Positions 7,341 through 15,967 of a stretch of DNA of 64,000 bases are shown here, in pieces. Below the pieces are notes generated by a model, which made no database searches, was not told the origin of the DNA, and was given only the letters and a program-made list of their open reading frames with translations. The stretch is from Acidobacteriota bacterium (GTDB taxonomy: Bacteria > Acidobacteriota > Terriglobia > Bryobacterales > Bryobacteraceae), in assembly GCA_017307505.1 (NCBI GenBank), contig JAFKEE010000019.1:124001-188000 (forward strand), given 5' to 3'. The translations under genes and the position numbers were made by a program. Numbering within the stretch: the stretch's first letter is position 1; the number at the start of each line of letters is the position of its first letter.

Positions 7341-9044
7341 TCAGCGGGTGGAGCGGATGACTTTCTTGAGGCTGCCGACGAGGCGTTCGGCGACTTTGCG
7401 GCTGCCGCCGCGCTTGACGGCTCCGATGATGAGGGACTTGTCGCCGGCTTCGCCGGACCAGAGATCGAGGTGGCCGGCGCGGTCGCGGAGGGTGACCGTG
7501 CCACGCGCCTGGTCTTTGATGCCGAGGTAGCCGCCGGTGACCTTGGAGCCGGTGGTGGCGGTGTCCTCGCTGCGGCCGCTGAGGATGGCGTCGGCCTCCT
7601 CCTTGTGCTGGACGACGGACAGGTATCCGGCCAGTTGTTCGGCGATCTCGAGCTTGAGGAAGACATCGAGGTCGTTGTCCATCTTCTCGACGAAGATGGT
7701 GTGGACGTCGCGGAGAGCTCGGACGGTGGGCCGGGCGGGCGCGGCAGCGGCGGGGGCTGGGGATTCGACCGGCGGCGGGGCGACCGCGCGAGGACGATCG
7801 GGCGGAGGCTCAGGGAGTTTGGGCTCGGGTGCGGCGGTTGCGGCCGGAGGGGCGGCCTGCGGCTTGCGTGGTTCCGGAGTGAAGTTCTGCCGGACCGGCG
7901 CAGCGGGTTGGGCCGGGGGCACCGGCGCGGGCTGGGTGACGGCGGGCACGGGGGCATCTTCGGGCGGCTGCAGGAAGGTTCCGGGGAAGGTGCTGGGGAG
8001 AGCGGGGGCCGGCGTTTCGGGTGGCGGCGTCTGGTTGTGGACGACCTCAACCGGACGTTCGGCCGGCGGTTGGGCGCGATGCTGGAGGATCCAGACTCCT
8101 GAGGCGGCGGCCATGACGGCGATGGTGAGTACACCGGCGACGAGCATCAGCTGAGACTGCCGGGGCGGTTTGGCCACGGCGGACACCGGCGGAGCCGTTC
8201 CGGCGGTGGGCGGCGGCGGCGGCCCAGGGGCGGCCACGGGCACGGCGATGAGGGCTTGCCTGAACTCCTCGGCGGATTGGAAGCGGTCGTCCGGCCTTTT
8301 TGCCAGGGCGCGGCGGAGCAGGTTTTCCAGTTCTGGGGCGCAGTCCACGCCCAGTTCGCGGAGGGAAGGCGGGGGCAGCTCGAGGTGGGCCTTCAGGGTC
8401 TCGCGGTCGGAGCCGCCGAGGAAGGGGGCTCGACCGGTGAGGGCTTCGAACAGGACGACGCCGGTGGAGTAGAGGTCGGAGCGGTGGTCGGCCTCCTCGA
8501 AGCGGATGCGTTCGGGCGCGAGGTATTCGAGGGTCCCGATGACGCTGCCGACGCGGGTGAGGCGGGCGGAGCCGAGGACGCGGGCGATGCCGAAGTCTGT
8601 GACTTTGACGTGGCCGTCGTCGGAGATCATGATGTTGGCGGGCTTGATGTCGCGGTGGAGGACACCCATGCTGTGGGCGTGGGCGACGCCTTCCAGCACC
8701 TGGCGGAGGATGGAGCGGGCGGTGGCGACAGGCAGCCGGCCAGACGCGCGAAGGATCTGGTCGAGGGTGCGTCCCGGGACGAACTCCATGACCATGTAGT
8801 AGTTTTCGCCGTCGCGGAAGAAGCTGTAGAGGGTGGCAGTGCAGGGGTGGTTGAGCTTGGCGAGAGTGGCGGCTTCGACGCGAAAGCGTTCGATGAGGTC
8901 GGGGCGGCTGGCGATCTCGTTGTGGAGCATCTTGATGGCCACGCGACGATCGACCATGGTGTCGACGGCTTCAAAGACGGCGCCCATGCCGCCGGCGCCC
9001 AACTGGCGGGTGATGCGGTAATTTCCGATGATTCTGCCCGTCAT
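7341..9044 (-). CDS. Transmembrane Ser/Thr protein kinase with exported C-terminal domain
   Basis: The cytoplasmic PknB-type kinase domain covers about residues 8-270: glycine loop GAGGMG (16-21), catalytic Lys38, HRD 130-132 with RDIKPAN, DFG 150-152 and APE 176-178. All key residues are present, so it should be active. A single membrane helix follows at ~299-320 (LMLVAGVLTIAVMAAASGVWIL). Then comes a ~120-residue Pro-rich linker and a ~110-residue folded domain (VHTIFVEKMDNDLDVFLKLEIAEQL...EADAILSG) outside the membrane. That end domain resembles CsgG/LpoB-like lipoprotein folds seen in acidobacterial proteins, but I only infer this. It stands alone; the 176 bp upstream show no other gene. 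Confidence 0.9.
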   Translation of the reverse strand: MTGRIIGNYRITRQLGAGGMGAVFEAVDTMVDRRVAIKMLHNEIASRPDLIERFRVEAATLAKLNHPCTATLYSFFRDGENYYMVMEFVPGRTLDQILRASGRLPVATARSILRQVLEGVAHAHSMGVLHRDIKPANIMISDDGHVKVTDFGIARVLGSARLTRVGSVIGTLEYLAPERIRFEEADHRSDLYSTGVVLFEALTGRAPFLGGSDRETLKAHLELPPPSLRELGVDCAPELENLLRRALAKRPDDRFQSAEEFRQALIAVPVAAPGPPPPPTAGTAPPVSAVAKPPRQSQLMLVAGVLTIAVMAAASGVWILQHRAQPPAERPVEVVHNQTPPPETPAPALPSTFPGTFLQPPEDAPVPAVTQPAPVPPAQPAAPVRQNFTPEPRKPQAAPPAATAAPEPKLPEPPPDRPRAVAPPPVESPAPAAAAPARPTVRALRDVHTIFVEKMDNDLDVFLKLEIAEQLAGYLSVVQHKEEADAILSGRSEDTATTGSKVTGGYLGIKDQARGTVTLRDRAGHLDLWSGEAGDKSLIIGAVKRGGSRKVAERLVGSLKKVIRSTR

Positions 9045-9220
9045 GCGTACCCCTCAGGCTGCCGGGCGGGGTGACCGCTCCGCTGGCCGGTTCGAACTGG
9101 AGGGCGTTTCCGTGCCGTTCTTCCTGGGAAGCACCAGGCTGGCTGGCGTCCGGCGACGAACCCTCAGTTGATAACGCGTGATTCGGGCGAGGATTCCATC
9201 TCGATGGGCTGAGCGATGGA

Positions 9221-11221
9221 TCAGGGCAGGAGGCTGGGCGGCGGGTCGCCTTCGCGATAGCTCCTGGCGGGGTGGGCTATCTTCTCCTGGAGATTGCGCC
9301 AGCGATCGAATTCACCTTGCCAGCGGCCCATGGCGGTTTCCAGGCGGTAGGGCAGATAGTCGCGGAGCCAGAGGGTGCGGAGCTGGGCCCGGAGTTCGCC
9401 GGCCACGTCCATGAGGTCGAAGAGGCGGCTGTGGTCCGTTTCGCTGATCTCGATGCCAAAAAGGAGGCGATAGTTGGCGGGCTTGGGGTCCTTGGCGAGG
9501 GCTTCGCGGAACTCGTCCATCTCGAGGGCATAGAGCTGGCGGAGGGCGATGTAGTCGAGGAGGCGGGCGCCGTAGAGGAGAGCTTCGTAGAACGGGTCGG
9601 GGCCGTCCTTGAGAAGGGTCAGGAGAGTGGCCTGGGCGGATTCGGACTGGAGGCGGGCTTCGCGGATGGCGGCGGCGTGGGCTCGGGCGCGTTCGAGGCG
9701 GCGGGGTTCGAGGGGGTTGGCCCAGAGGGTCTGGAAGACGCGGGTGCCCAGGGCCTTTTCCAGGGCGCTCTGGGACTCGGAGACGGTGGCCAGGAGGCGG
9801 CTGACGGCGGCGGCATGGCGAGGGTGGAGAAGGCGGGCGTAGCAATCGTAGACCTGGGCGTGCGTGAGGGTCTCGTGATTCCAAGAGGCGATGGGGCCGT
9901 AGGCGACGGCGGGGTCGGCCATGCGGAGAAGGACTTGGCCGCAGTCCGTCCATTCGGTGTGGAGGATGCCGAGGGAGCCGTGTTTGCGGGCGCTTTTGAT
10001 GAGGCCGTCGACGTTGCGGAGGGTGTGGTCGAAGTCGGGGACGGCGTCGTAATAGTTCCAGACTCCGGAGCCGAGGAGGGAGTTCACCCTGGCGGCGGCG
10101 AGAGGGGCGACGAAGCGGTCGTAATCGGGCTCGTCGGAGTAGCGCCAGGGGATGGCGACGGTGCCGGCGGGGACACGGGCGATGACCTCCGGATGTTGCA
10201 GCAGGATGTCGCCCCAGATCATGACGCGTTTGCCTTTGGCGGCCACGAGGGACGAGACCTGCGCGAAGTGGCGGAGGTAGATCTCGCCGGCTTTGGCGGG
10301 CTCGAGCGGACGGCCGGGCACTTTGCCGAGTTCGTAGGTTTCGTCCATGCCGACGTGGAACCAGGGGCTGGGGAAGAGGGCGGTGAGCTGGCTGACCCAA
10401 TCGCGGAGGAGGTCCTGAGCTTTGGGGTTGAGCGGGTTGATCTCGCCGCCGTGCGGCATTTCGGCGAGGGCGGAGTAGGTTTCGAGGCGGGCGAGGTCGT
10501 GGAGGTGGCCGTAGAGTTCAACGCAGGGGACGACGTCGATGAAACGGTCGTGGGCGTAGGCGATGAGTTCGCGAACCTGGGCCTGGGTGAGGCGGGCGGA
10601 AGCACTGAGAAGGGGGTAGCCGTCGAGCTCGATGTTGGTTTCGGAGTAGAGGTAGAACTGGTTGGCTTTCCAGCGAGCGAGGAAGTCGATCTGGCGTTTG
10701 AGCTCGTCGAATTTGGGGAAGGGGCCGTGGCTGAGGTCGAGCATGAAGCCGCGCAGGCGCATGGCGGGCCAGTCGGTGATCTCGAGGACGGGCAGGGTCG
10801 CGGTGGGGGTGAGGAGCTGGCGCAGGGTTTGGACGGCGTAGAAGAGGCCGCGGGCGGTGGCGGCTTTCAGGTGGACGCGCGTGGGGGTGATCTTCAGCGA
10901 GTAGGCTTCGGAGGAGTTGGGTCCGGGGGTGTCGTCCCACTGCCAGGAGGATTGCGAGGAAGTGCGTTCGAGGAGGATGACGGGGGCGGTGGTGGAGGCG
11001 GCTGCCGGGGTGATTCCAGATTGCTGGAGGATGGCGCGGAGGGCGCGCTCGACGAGAGTGTCGTCGTTGTCTGGTTTGGCGGCGAAGCCTAGGGTGGGCC
11101 GGACGAGTTTGAGGGAGCCGGCGCCGCGGTGGACGGAGTGGGGTTGAGGGAGGAGGGGGAGTTCCTGGGCCGGAAGGAGAGCGGCGGCGGCCAGGAAGGC
11201 GGCGCTGAGACGGATCAGCAT
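9221..11221 (-). CDS. GH20 beta-N-acetylhexosaminidase, exported
   Basis: This 666-aa protein has a signal peptide (MLIRLSAAFLAAAALLPAQE), an N-terminal GH20b-like alpha/beta domain (~20-150), and a TIM barrel starting at RLRGFMLDLSHGPFPK. The GH20 catalytic pair Asp293-Glu294 lies in WFHVGMDETYE; Glu is the acid/base and Asp orients the substrate 2-acetamido group. GH20 enzymes release terminal GlcNAc or GalNAc by substrate-assisted catalysis. A long helical C-terminal region follows. The ATG at 11221 overlaps the preceding enolase-family stop by 7 nt, and the signal peptide fixes this start over upstream in-frame codons. It is the last gene of the ROK-led operon. Confidence 0.87.
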   Translation of the reverse strand: MLIRLSAAFLAAAALLPAQELPLLPQPHSVHRGAGSLKLVRPTLGFAAKPDNDDTLVERALRAILQQSGITPAAASTTAPVILLERTSSQSSWQWDDTPGPNSSEAYSLKITPTRVHLKAATARGLFYAVQTLRQLLTPTATLPVLEITDWPAMRLRGFMLDLSHGPFPKFDELKRQIDFLARWKANQFYLYSETNIELDGYPLLSASARLTQAQVRELIAYAHDRFIDVVPCVELYGHLHDLARLETYSALAEMPHGGEINPLNPKAQDLLRDWVSQLTALFPSPWFHVGMDETYELGKVPGRPLEPAKAGEIYLRHFAQVSSLVAAKGKRVMIWGDILLQHPEVIARVPAGTVAIPWRYSDEPDYDRFVAPLAAARVNSLLGSGVWNYYDAVPDFDHTLRNVDGLIKSARKHGSLGILHTEWTDCGQVLLRMADPAVAYGPIASWNHETLTHAQVYDCYARLLHPRHAAAVSRLLATVSESQSALEKALGTRVFQTLWANPLEPRRLERARAHAAAIREARLQSESAQATLLTLLKDGPDPFYEALLYGARLLDYIALRQLYALEMDEFREALAKDPKPANYRLLFGIEISETDHSRLFDLMDVAGELRAQLRTLWLRDYLPYRLETAMGRWQGEFDRWRNLQEKIAHPARSYREGDPPPSLLP

Positions 11222-12345
11222 TCGAGAGGTTCTCCGGATTGGTAGCAGCGCAGGGCCGCGTGGTCGAGGCGGACGCCGAGTCCGGGGCCTTGGGGGACCT
11301 GGGCGAAGCCGCGCTCGAAGACGATGGGGGTTTCGAGGAGGTCGTCCTCGCGGACGAGTTCGCCGAAGATGTCGGAGGGGATGGTGCAGGACGGAGCGGC
11401 GGCGCAGGCGTGGAGGGCGGAGACTTCCAGGATCCCGAGATCGACTTCGCTGCCGTGCCAGCAAGGGAGGCCGGCGAGGGCGGCGGTGGAGGCGAGCTCG
11501 ACGAAGCGGAACATAGGTCCGTTGAAGTTGAAGCCGTCGACGGCGTCGAGGCGGAGGGCGGTGAGGAGGTCGGCCGGGTCCTGGTCGTAGGGGAGGGCGA
11601 CGTGCAGGTACATCGGGATGCCGAGGGTGGACCTGAGTTCGCGGAAGCCGGCGATGTCGGAGCGGAGGACGGGGTCTTCCAGGGCGTACATGGTTTCGGG
11701 GCGGACGCCTTCCATGAGGCGCAGGGTGGTGGCGACGTCGTGCCAGCGCTGATTGGGGTCGAGCAGGATGCGGATGCCCTGGCCGCAGCGGGCTTCGATG
11801 GCTTGGGTCCACTCGCGGACCGGATCTTCGGAGGAGCACTTGAATTTGAAGACGCGGTGGCCGCGCTGCATGGCTTCGTGGGCTTTGCGGGCGGCGTCGG
11901 GGGGTGTGCGGCGGCCGGTCCAACCGCTGCATTCGACGGAATGGCGGAAGGCGCCGCCGAGGAGTTGGTAGACGGGGATATTGAGGGCCTGGCCCGCGAG
12001 ATCGAGGATCGCGGATTCAATGGCGTCGTAGACGCGGGCGTGGGGAACGGGCAAGGCGCGCCAGTTGAGAGCGAAGACGTCGCGGCCGATGACGGATTGG
12101 AGGGCGGCTTCGACGTGATCGGGATCGGCGGCACGGTAAGTCTCTCCGATGCCAACCAGGCCTTCGGGAGAGTGGAGCTGGATGATCCACTTCAACTCGT
12201 AGGGGAAGTCCTGCCAGGTTTTGCCGGTGTGGAAGCGGCGGGCGAAGTCGGCGTCGGTGTCGTCGACCTCGCGGGAGTTCAGGCTGTCGGGCCGGGCTGG
12301 GACACGGACGGGGGTAGCGATGGCTTTTTGGATGAGGAGGCTCAC
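11215..12345 (-). CDS. Enolase-superfamily (mandelate racemase/muconate lactonising-like) protein
   Basis: This 376-aa protein has the superfamily N-terminal capping domain and barrel. The K-x-K base motif is present (K167, K169 in FKFKC), as are metal ligands D196 (LLDPNQRW) and E223 (ALEDPV). The third metal-ligand position, usually Glu or Asp two strands on, reads PMYLHVALP, so H248 or nothing replaces it. A WHGSE motif follows later. Members abstract the alpha-proton of carboxylates and act as sugar-acid dehydratases, racemases or epimerases; the altered ligand makes the reaction uncertain. It is coupled by 4 nt to the dehydrogenase-like gene upstream and by 7 nt to GH20 downstream. Confidence 0.85.
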   Translation of the reverse strand: MSLLIQKAIATPVRVPARPDSLNSREVDDTDADFARRFHTGKTWQDFPYELKWIIQLHSPEGLVGIGETYRAADPDHVEAALQSVIGRDVFALNWRALPVPHARVYDAIESAILDLAGQALNIPVYQLLGGAFRHSVECSGWTGRRTPPDAARKAHEAMQRGHRVFKFKCSSEDPVREWTQAIEARCGQGIRILLDPNQRWHDVATTLRLMEGVRPETMYALEDPVLRSDIAGFRELRSTLGIPMYLHVALPYDQDPADLLTALRLDAVDGFNFNGPMFRFVELASTAALAGLPCWHGSEVDLGILEVSALHACAAAPSCTIPSDIFGELVREDDLLETPIVFERGFAQVPQGPGLGVRLDHAALRCYQSGEPLEC

Positions 12346-13337
12346 GGCTTCTTCCTCTTGGGCGCGGGGCGGTCGCCGATGTCTTCGGGGTATTCCTGGG
12401 CGAGGGCGCGGATGCGGTAGCTGAAGTCGAGGAAGAGTTTCTCCCAGCGTTCAGCCTGACCGTCGCGGTACTTGTAGAAGCCGCGGGCGTTGGAGACGCC
12501 TTTGGCTCCGGATTGGGCCAGGCGTTTCAAGGTCGGTGGAACTTCGGTGGAGTTGGAGAGTTCCGGGAAGAGGTCTTTGGCGACGGTGGCGTAGCCGGGA
12601 ATGCCGGTGAGGTCCATGAAGCGGAAGGGGCCGGCGAAGGTGATCCAGTAGCCGAGATCGTTGCGGAGAGAGCGGTCGACGTCGGCGACGGTGGCGTAGC
12701 CGTTTTCGACGAGGTAGAGGGCCTCACGAATGAGGGCGTAGAAGCAGCGGTTGGTGATGAAGCCGCGGATGTCGCGACGGAGGAAGGTGGGCTCCTTGCC
12801 CCAACGGCGGGAGAGGGCGAGGACGCGGCGGGCGACGGTCGGAGAGGTGTCCTTGCCGCAGATGACCTCGAGGAAGCGCGTGGTGTGGGCGGGTTCCGCC
12901 CAGTGGATGCCGAGGATGCGGCGGGGGTAGCGGGTCTCCTTCTGGAGGATGGAGATGGGGATGGCGGAGGTGTTGCAGCCGATGGGTACGTGGCGTCCGA
13001 CGGAGCCTTCGATGCTTTCGATGAGCTTCTGCTTCTGCGCCCCGTTTTCGGAGATGGACTCGATGACGATTTCGGAGCCGCCGAGTTCGGCGACGTCGCC
13101 GGTGGTGCGGAAGCGCTGCATGGCCTCGTCGACGGGGCTGTGGAGGAGATTCTCCTGGCCCATCTTGCGGAGGAGCGCGGCGATGCGGCGGCGGGCGGTG
13201 GAGCGCTGGCCGGCATCTCGCTCGACACCGGTAACCGGGTGTCCGGCGGAGAGGAGACAGGCTGTGATGCTGGCGCCCATCAGGCCGAGGCCGGCGACTC
13301 CGGCGGGCATGCGGCCCACATCAAGTGTTTCAGGCAT
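12342..13337 (-). CDS. 3-hydroxyacyl-CoA dehydrogenase-like NAD-dependent oxidoreductase
   Basis: This 331-aa protein has a Rossmann domain with GLGLMG near the N-terminus. A 3HCDH-type middle follows: SEIVIESISENGAQKQKLIESIE, GCNTSAIPIS, GIHWAEPAHTTRFLEVI and GFITNRCFYALIREALYLVENG. A C-terminal dimerisation domain ends the protein. The catalytic His is in GIHW. Single-domain proteins of this family outside fatty-acid oxidation include L-gulonate 3-dehydrogenase, carnitine dehydrogenase and other hydroxy-acid oxidoreductases, which suits this sugar-acid-like operon better than beta-oxidation. ATG 13337 is chosen because GGAGG lies 9 nt upstream; it overlaps the creatininase-family stop by 8 nt. 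Confidence 0.83.
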   Translation of the reverse strand: MPETLDVGRMPAGVAGLGLMGASITACLLSAGHPVTGVERDAGQRSTARRRIAALLRKMGQENLLHSPVDEAMQRFRTTGDVAELGGSEIVIESISENGAQKQKLIESIEGSVGRHVPIGCNTSAIPISILQKETRYPRRILGIHWAEPAHTTRFLEVICGKDTSPTVARRVLALSRRWGKEPTFLRRDIRGFITNRCFYALIREALYLVENGYATVADVDRSLRNDLGYWITFAGPFRFMDLTGIPGYATVAKDLFPELSNSTEVPPTLKRLAQSGAKGVSNARGFYKYRDGQAERWEKLFLDFSYRIRALAQEYPEDIGDRPAPKRKKP

Positions 13338-14112
13338 TTCGTAGATCCTCCATGGGCGGCCATGAGGCAAAGTCAGTCAGAAATTCGATGAGGGCCCTAG
13401 TGGCCGCGGAGAGCAGGTGTGCGCCTTTCGCGGCTGTGGCTTTTTGGGGTTCGCCACTGGAGCCGTTGCCGGAGAGGTGCTCCGTGCGGCGGACGACGGA
13501 GACGCCGCGGTAGGGGGCGTCGTCTTCCCAGGCCACGTAGCTATTGGCTGGAGGGCGAGCGGCGCGGGCGGCGCGGTCCAGGTGGACGCGGGTGGAGTCA
13601 AGGGCGAGCATCATGCTGGTTTCGTATTCGCAGGCGTGGCTGAGGGCCGGCGATTCCATGGGGGGCCGGCCGGAGAAGGACGGGGCGGCGAGTTCCCAGT
13701 AGGTGGCGAGCGCGACCTCAGCGACGGGCGCCTGGGCGAGGATGGAGAGCGCCTGGCGGACGGGCGTGATGTTGCCTCCATGGCCGTTGAGGATGACGAC
13801 GCGGCGGAAGCCGGAGCTTTCGAGGGAGCGGACGAGGTCGATGACTATCCGGGTGAAGAGTTCCGGGTGAACGCTGAGCGTGCCGGCGAAGGACGAGTGG
13901 TGGTGGCTGGAGCCGTAGGGCAGCGTGGGGCAGAGGATGATCTGCTCCGGCAAGTTTTGCTCCGCTGCGCCGGCGATGGCTGTGACGAGATCGGTGTCGG
14001 TGGTGACGGGGAGGTGCGGGCCGTGCTGCTCGACGGCTGCGACGGGCAGGACCGCGACGGAGCCGGGCGCCAGGCGCGCGATTTCCGGGGAGGTGAGGGC
14101 GGACAGCTTCAA
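13330..14112 (-). CDS. Creatininase-family amidohydrolase
   Basis: This 260-aa protein has the family metal-binding motifs: Glu and His in AAVEQHGPHLPVTTD, Asp in DTDL, and the NGHGGN signature after RRVVILNGHGGNITPV. A further acidic motif appears in HACEYETSMMLA. The family covers creatininase, MftE-like peptidases, formamide and amidohydrolases of purine and flavin precursors, and 3-dehydro-scyllo-inosose hydrolase, so the substrate cannot be named from sequence. It is coupled to the DHDPS-family gene upstream by 4 nt and to the dehydrogenase downstream by 8 nt. That places a C-N or C-C hydrolase step in the same pathway. Confidence 0.85.
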   Translation of the reverse strand: MKLSALTSPEIARLAPGSVAVLPVAAVEQHGPHLPVTTDTDLVTAIAGAAEQNLPEQIILCPTLPYGSSHHHSSFAGTLSVHPELFTRIVIDLVRSLESSGFRRVVILNGHGGNITPVRQALSILAQAPVAEVALATYWELAAPSFSGRPPMESPALSHACEYETSMMLALDSTRVHLDRAARAARPPANSYVAWEDDAPYRGVSVVRRTEHLSGNGSSGEPQKATAAKGAHLLSAATRALIEFLTDFASWPPMEDLRNA

Positions 14113-15047
14113 CGGGGCGCTCCCTGGGCGGCGGGTTCGAGACCGTGTTCCTGGACCAGACGAACGATGCGCTGGTTGAGGAGGGCGATGTATTGGAGGT
14201 CGTGCTCGCTGGGCCGGAGAGTGGCACGGCGGACGGTGACGTTGGTGAGGATGCCGCGGGCCTGGAGGAGGAGCTTTTCGGCGTGATGGAAGAGCTCCAT
14301 GTTCTGGAGGCTGTAGAGGATCTGGGGCAGGATGCCTTCAAAGAGGGGCTGGGCTTCGGCGCGGCGGCCGGAGCGGGCGAGGAGGAAGACCTTGCGCAGG
14401 AGGTCAGTGAGGCCGAGGCCGGGCACGACACCGGCGATGCCGGCGGGCGCGAGTTCGAGGGTGTACATGCCGCCCCAGCCTTCGAGGACACCGACGTTGC
14501 CGGAAGTGGCCTCGCGGATGGCGGCCACTTTGGCAGCCAGGCGCGGCTCCTCGAGCTTGATGTAGCGGAAATGCGGGTGGCGGCGGTTGAGCTCGGCGAT
14601 AGCGGGCACGGATATGGAAGCTCCGCCGGGATTGAAGTCCTGGAGGATGAAGGGGACCTGAACAGCGGAGAGCAGGGCTCCGAAGTGGTCGAGCAGGTCG
14701 GAGTCGGAGAGGGCGAACTGGCGAGGGGCGGCGGAGCAGATAGCCGAGGCTCCTGCCTCCACGGCGCGTCCGGCGGCTTGGATGGCGAGGCGGGTGGAGG
14801 CGTAGTTCACCTGGGCGATGACGGGCACCCGGCCGGCGGAGCGGCGGACGGCGCGGCTGGTGATCTGGAGGCGTTCGTCCTCAGAGAGTTTGTAGAACTC
14901 GCTGGCGTAGGCCGGCAGACACACCGCACAGGCACCGGCGTCGACAGCAAAGTCGATGAGGCGATCGAGATCGGTCCAGCAGATCTCCTCGGATTCCTCG
15001 AAGGGGGTAGGGATGATGGGAACAATGCCGTCGATTTGAAAGGTCAT
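14109..15047 (-). CDS. DHDPS/N-acetylneuraminate lyase-family aldolase or dehydratase
   Basis: This 312-aa TIM barrel of the dihydrodipicolinate synthase family has its Schiff-base Lys as K164 in YIKLEEP. The usual catalytic Tyr in the ILYN.P motif is replaced by Gln/Asp here (FILQDFNPGG, 134-142). The GTTGE-type phosphate/carboxylate loop reads AYASEFYKLS. It is therefore unlikely to be the lysine-biosynthesis enzyme DapA. Family members cleave or dehydrate 2-keto-3-deoxy acids, sialic acid and pyrroline carboxylates. The start is ATG 15047, overlapping the transporter stop by 4 nt, with only a weak GGTGA upstream. Confidence 0.83.
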   Translation of the reverse strand: MTFQIDGIVPIIPTPFEESEEICWTDLDRLIDFAVDAGACAVCLPAYASEFYKLSEDERLQITSRAVRRSAGRVPVIAQVNYASTRLAIQAAGRAVEAGASAICSAAPRQFALSDSDLLDHFGALLSAVQVPFILQDFNPGGASISVPAIAELNRRHPHFRYIKLEEPRLAAKVAAIREATSGNVGVLEGWGGMYTLELAPAGIAGVVPGLGLTDLLRKVFLLARSGRRAEAQPLFEGILPQILYSLQNMELFHHAEKLLLQARGILTNVTVRRATLRPSEHDLQYIALLNQRIVRLVQEHGLEPAAQGAPR

Positions 15048-15961
15048 GAAGAGGTCACCGTGCGTTTGGATCTCTGTTCGTGCATGGTTACGAGCCAGGC
15101 ACCGATTGCTACCAGGAGGCCGCCCGCCAACAGAGCGGAGCTGATGGTTTCGTGGAGGGCCAGGCCGGAGAGCAGGACTCCGAAGACGGGCAGGAAGTAG
15201 ATGGAGAGGGAGGCCTGGGTGGCGTCGACCTCGCCGAGGACCCGGAAGTAGAGGAACATCGAGAGGGCGAGGCTGAGGGCTCCGATGATGACGAGGCCGA
15301 AGAGGGCCGCGGGAGAGGCGGACTGGAGGCGCTGGACGGGGCCCGGTTCGCAGAAGAGCATGGCGGGCAGGAGGGCGATGAGCGAGACCGTGAAGGTGGA
15401 GACGAGGAGTTGCGCGGGCCCGAGCCAATCGAGGGCGCGCTTGCTGTAGACGTTGTAGAACGCGCTGCCCCAGCAACTGAGAAAGATGAGCATGTTGCCG
15501 AAGAAGTAGCGGCCTTCGACGAAGCTGGTTTCGTTCCAGCGGATGCCGGAAGAGAGCAGGACTCCGGGGATGGAGACGGTGAAGGCGAGCCAGCGCAGGG
15601 AGCTCATGCGTTCGCCGAGGAGCAGGGCGGCGAGGACGGTCATGAGGACGGGGATGGTGAGATTGATGACGGAGGCGTTGGACGCGGGGGCGCGTTCGAG
15701 GCCCCAGTTGAGACACATCTGAGCCACGAGGGAGCCGCTAAGTCCGAGCAGGAGCACCTGAGCCAGGCGGGCGGGCCAGCGTCCGGGCGGCGCCGCGGGC
15801 CGGCGTTCGGACCAAGCGACCGGGAGCATGAGGATGGCGGCAAGGAGCATGGCGAACCAGGTGAGTGTGAGCGGGCGCAGCTCTTGAGCCGCCACACGGG
15901 ACGCAGGGAACTGGATGGCCCAGAGCAGGTTTACCAGGGCCAGCAACGCGAAATTGCGCAT
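15044..15961 (-). CDS. EamA/DMT-family transporter
   Basis: This 305-aa protein has ten predicted membrane helices in two repeated EamA halves: the first from LLALVNLLWAIQFPASRVAA, the second from YFFGNMLIFLSCWGSAFYNVYSKRAL. The half-ends carry the typical GERMSSLRWLAFTVSIPGVLL and ETISSALLAGGLLVAIGAWLV pattern. DMT carriers move amino acids, nucleosides or sugar derivatives; here it may import or export a pathway intermediate. It begins 6 nt after the ROK stop and is coupled by 4 nt to the DHDPS-family gene, so it is the second gene of the ROK-led operon. Confidence 0.85.
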   Translation of the reverse strand: MRNFALLALVNLLWAIQFPASRVAAQELRPLTLTWFAMLLAAILMLPVAWSERRPAAPPGRWPARLAQVLLLGLSGSLVAQMCLNWGLERAPASNASVINLTIPVLMTVLAALLLGERMSSLRWLAFTVSIPGVLLSSGIRWNETSFVEGRYFFGNMLIFLSCWGSAFYNVYSKRALDWLGPAQLLVSTFTVSLIALLPAMLFCEPGPVQRLQSASPAALFGLVIIGALSLALSMFLYFRVLGEVDATQASLSIYFLPVFGVLLSGLALHETISSALLAGGLLVAIGAWLVTMHEQRSKRTVTSS

Positions 15962-15967
15962 ACGGTT

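Noticed and set aside
9272-11092. A 606-codon open frame on the plus strand opposite the GH20 gene
   Set aside because: Its translation is Glu/Gly/Val-rich low-complexity without domains, a typical antisense artefact of GC-rich codon bias; the GH20 frame has a signal peptide and the catalytic D-E pair.
11222-11932. N-terminal extension of the GH20 gene upstream of 11221
   Set aside because: The extra sequence is Arg/Pro-rich, lies out of frame over the enolase-superfamily gene and would bury the signal peptide.
14109-15716. DHDPS-family gene starting upstream near 15716
   Set aside because: The extension is Arg/Pro-rich and overlaps the EamA gene in another frame; ATG 15047 gives the family-typical N-terminus and a 4-nt coupling overlap.
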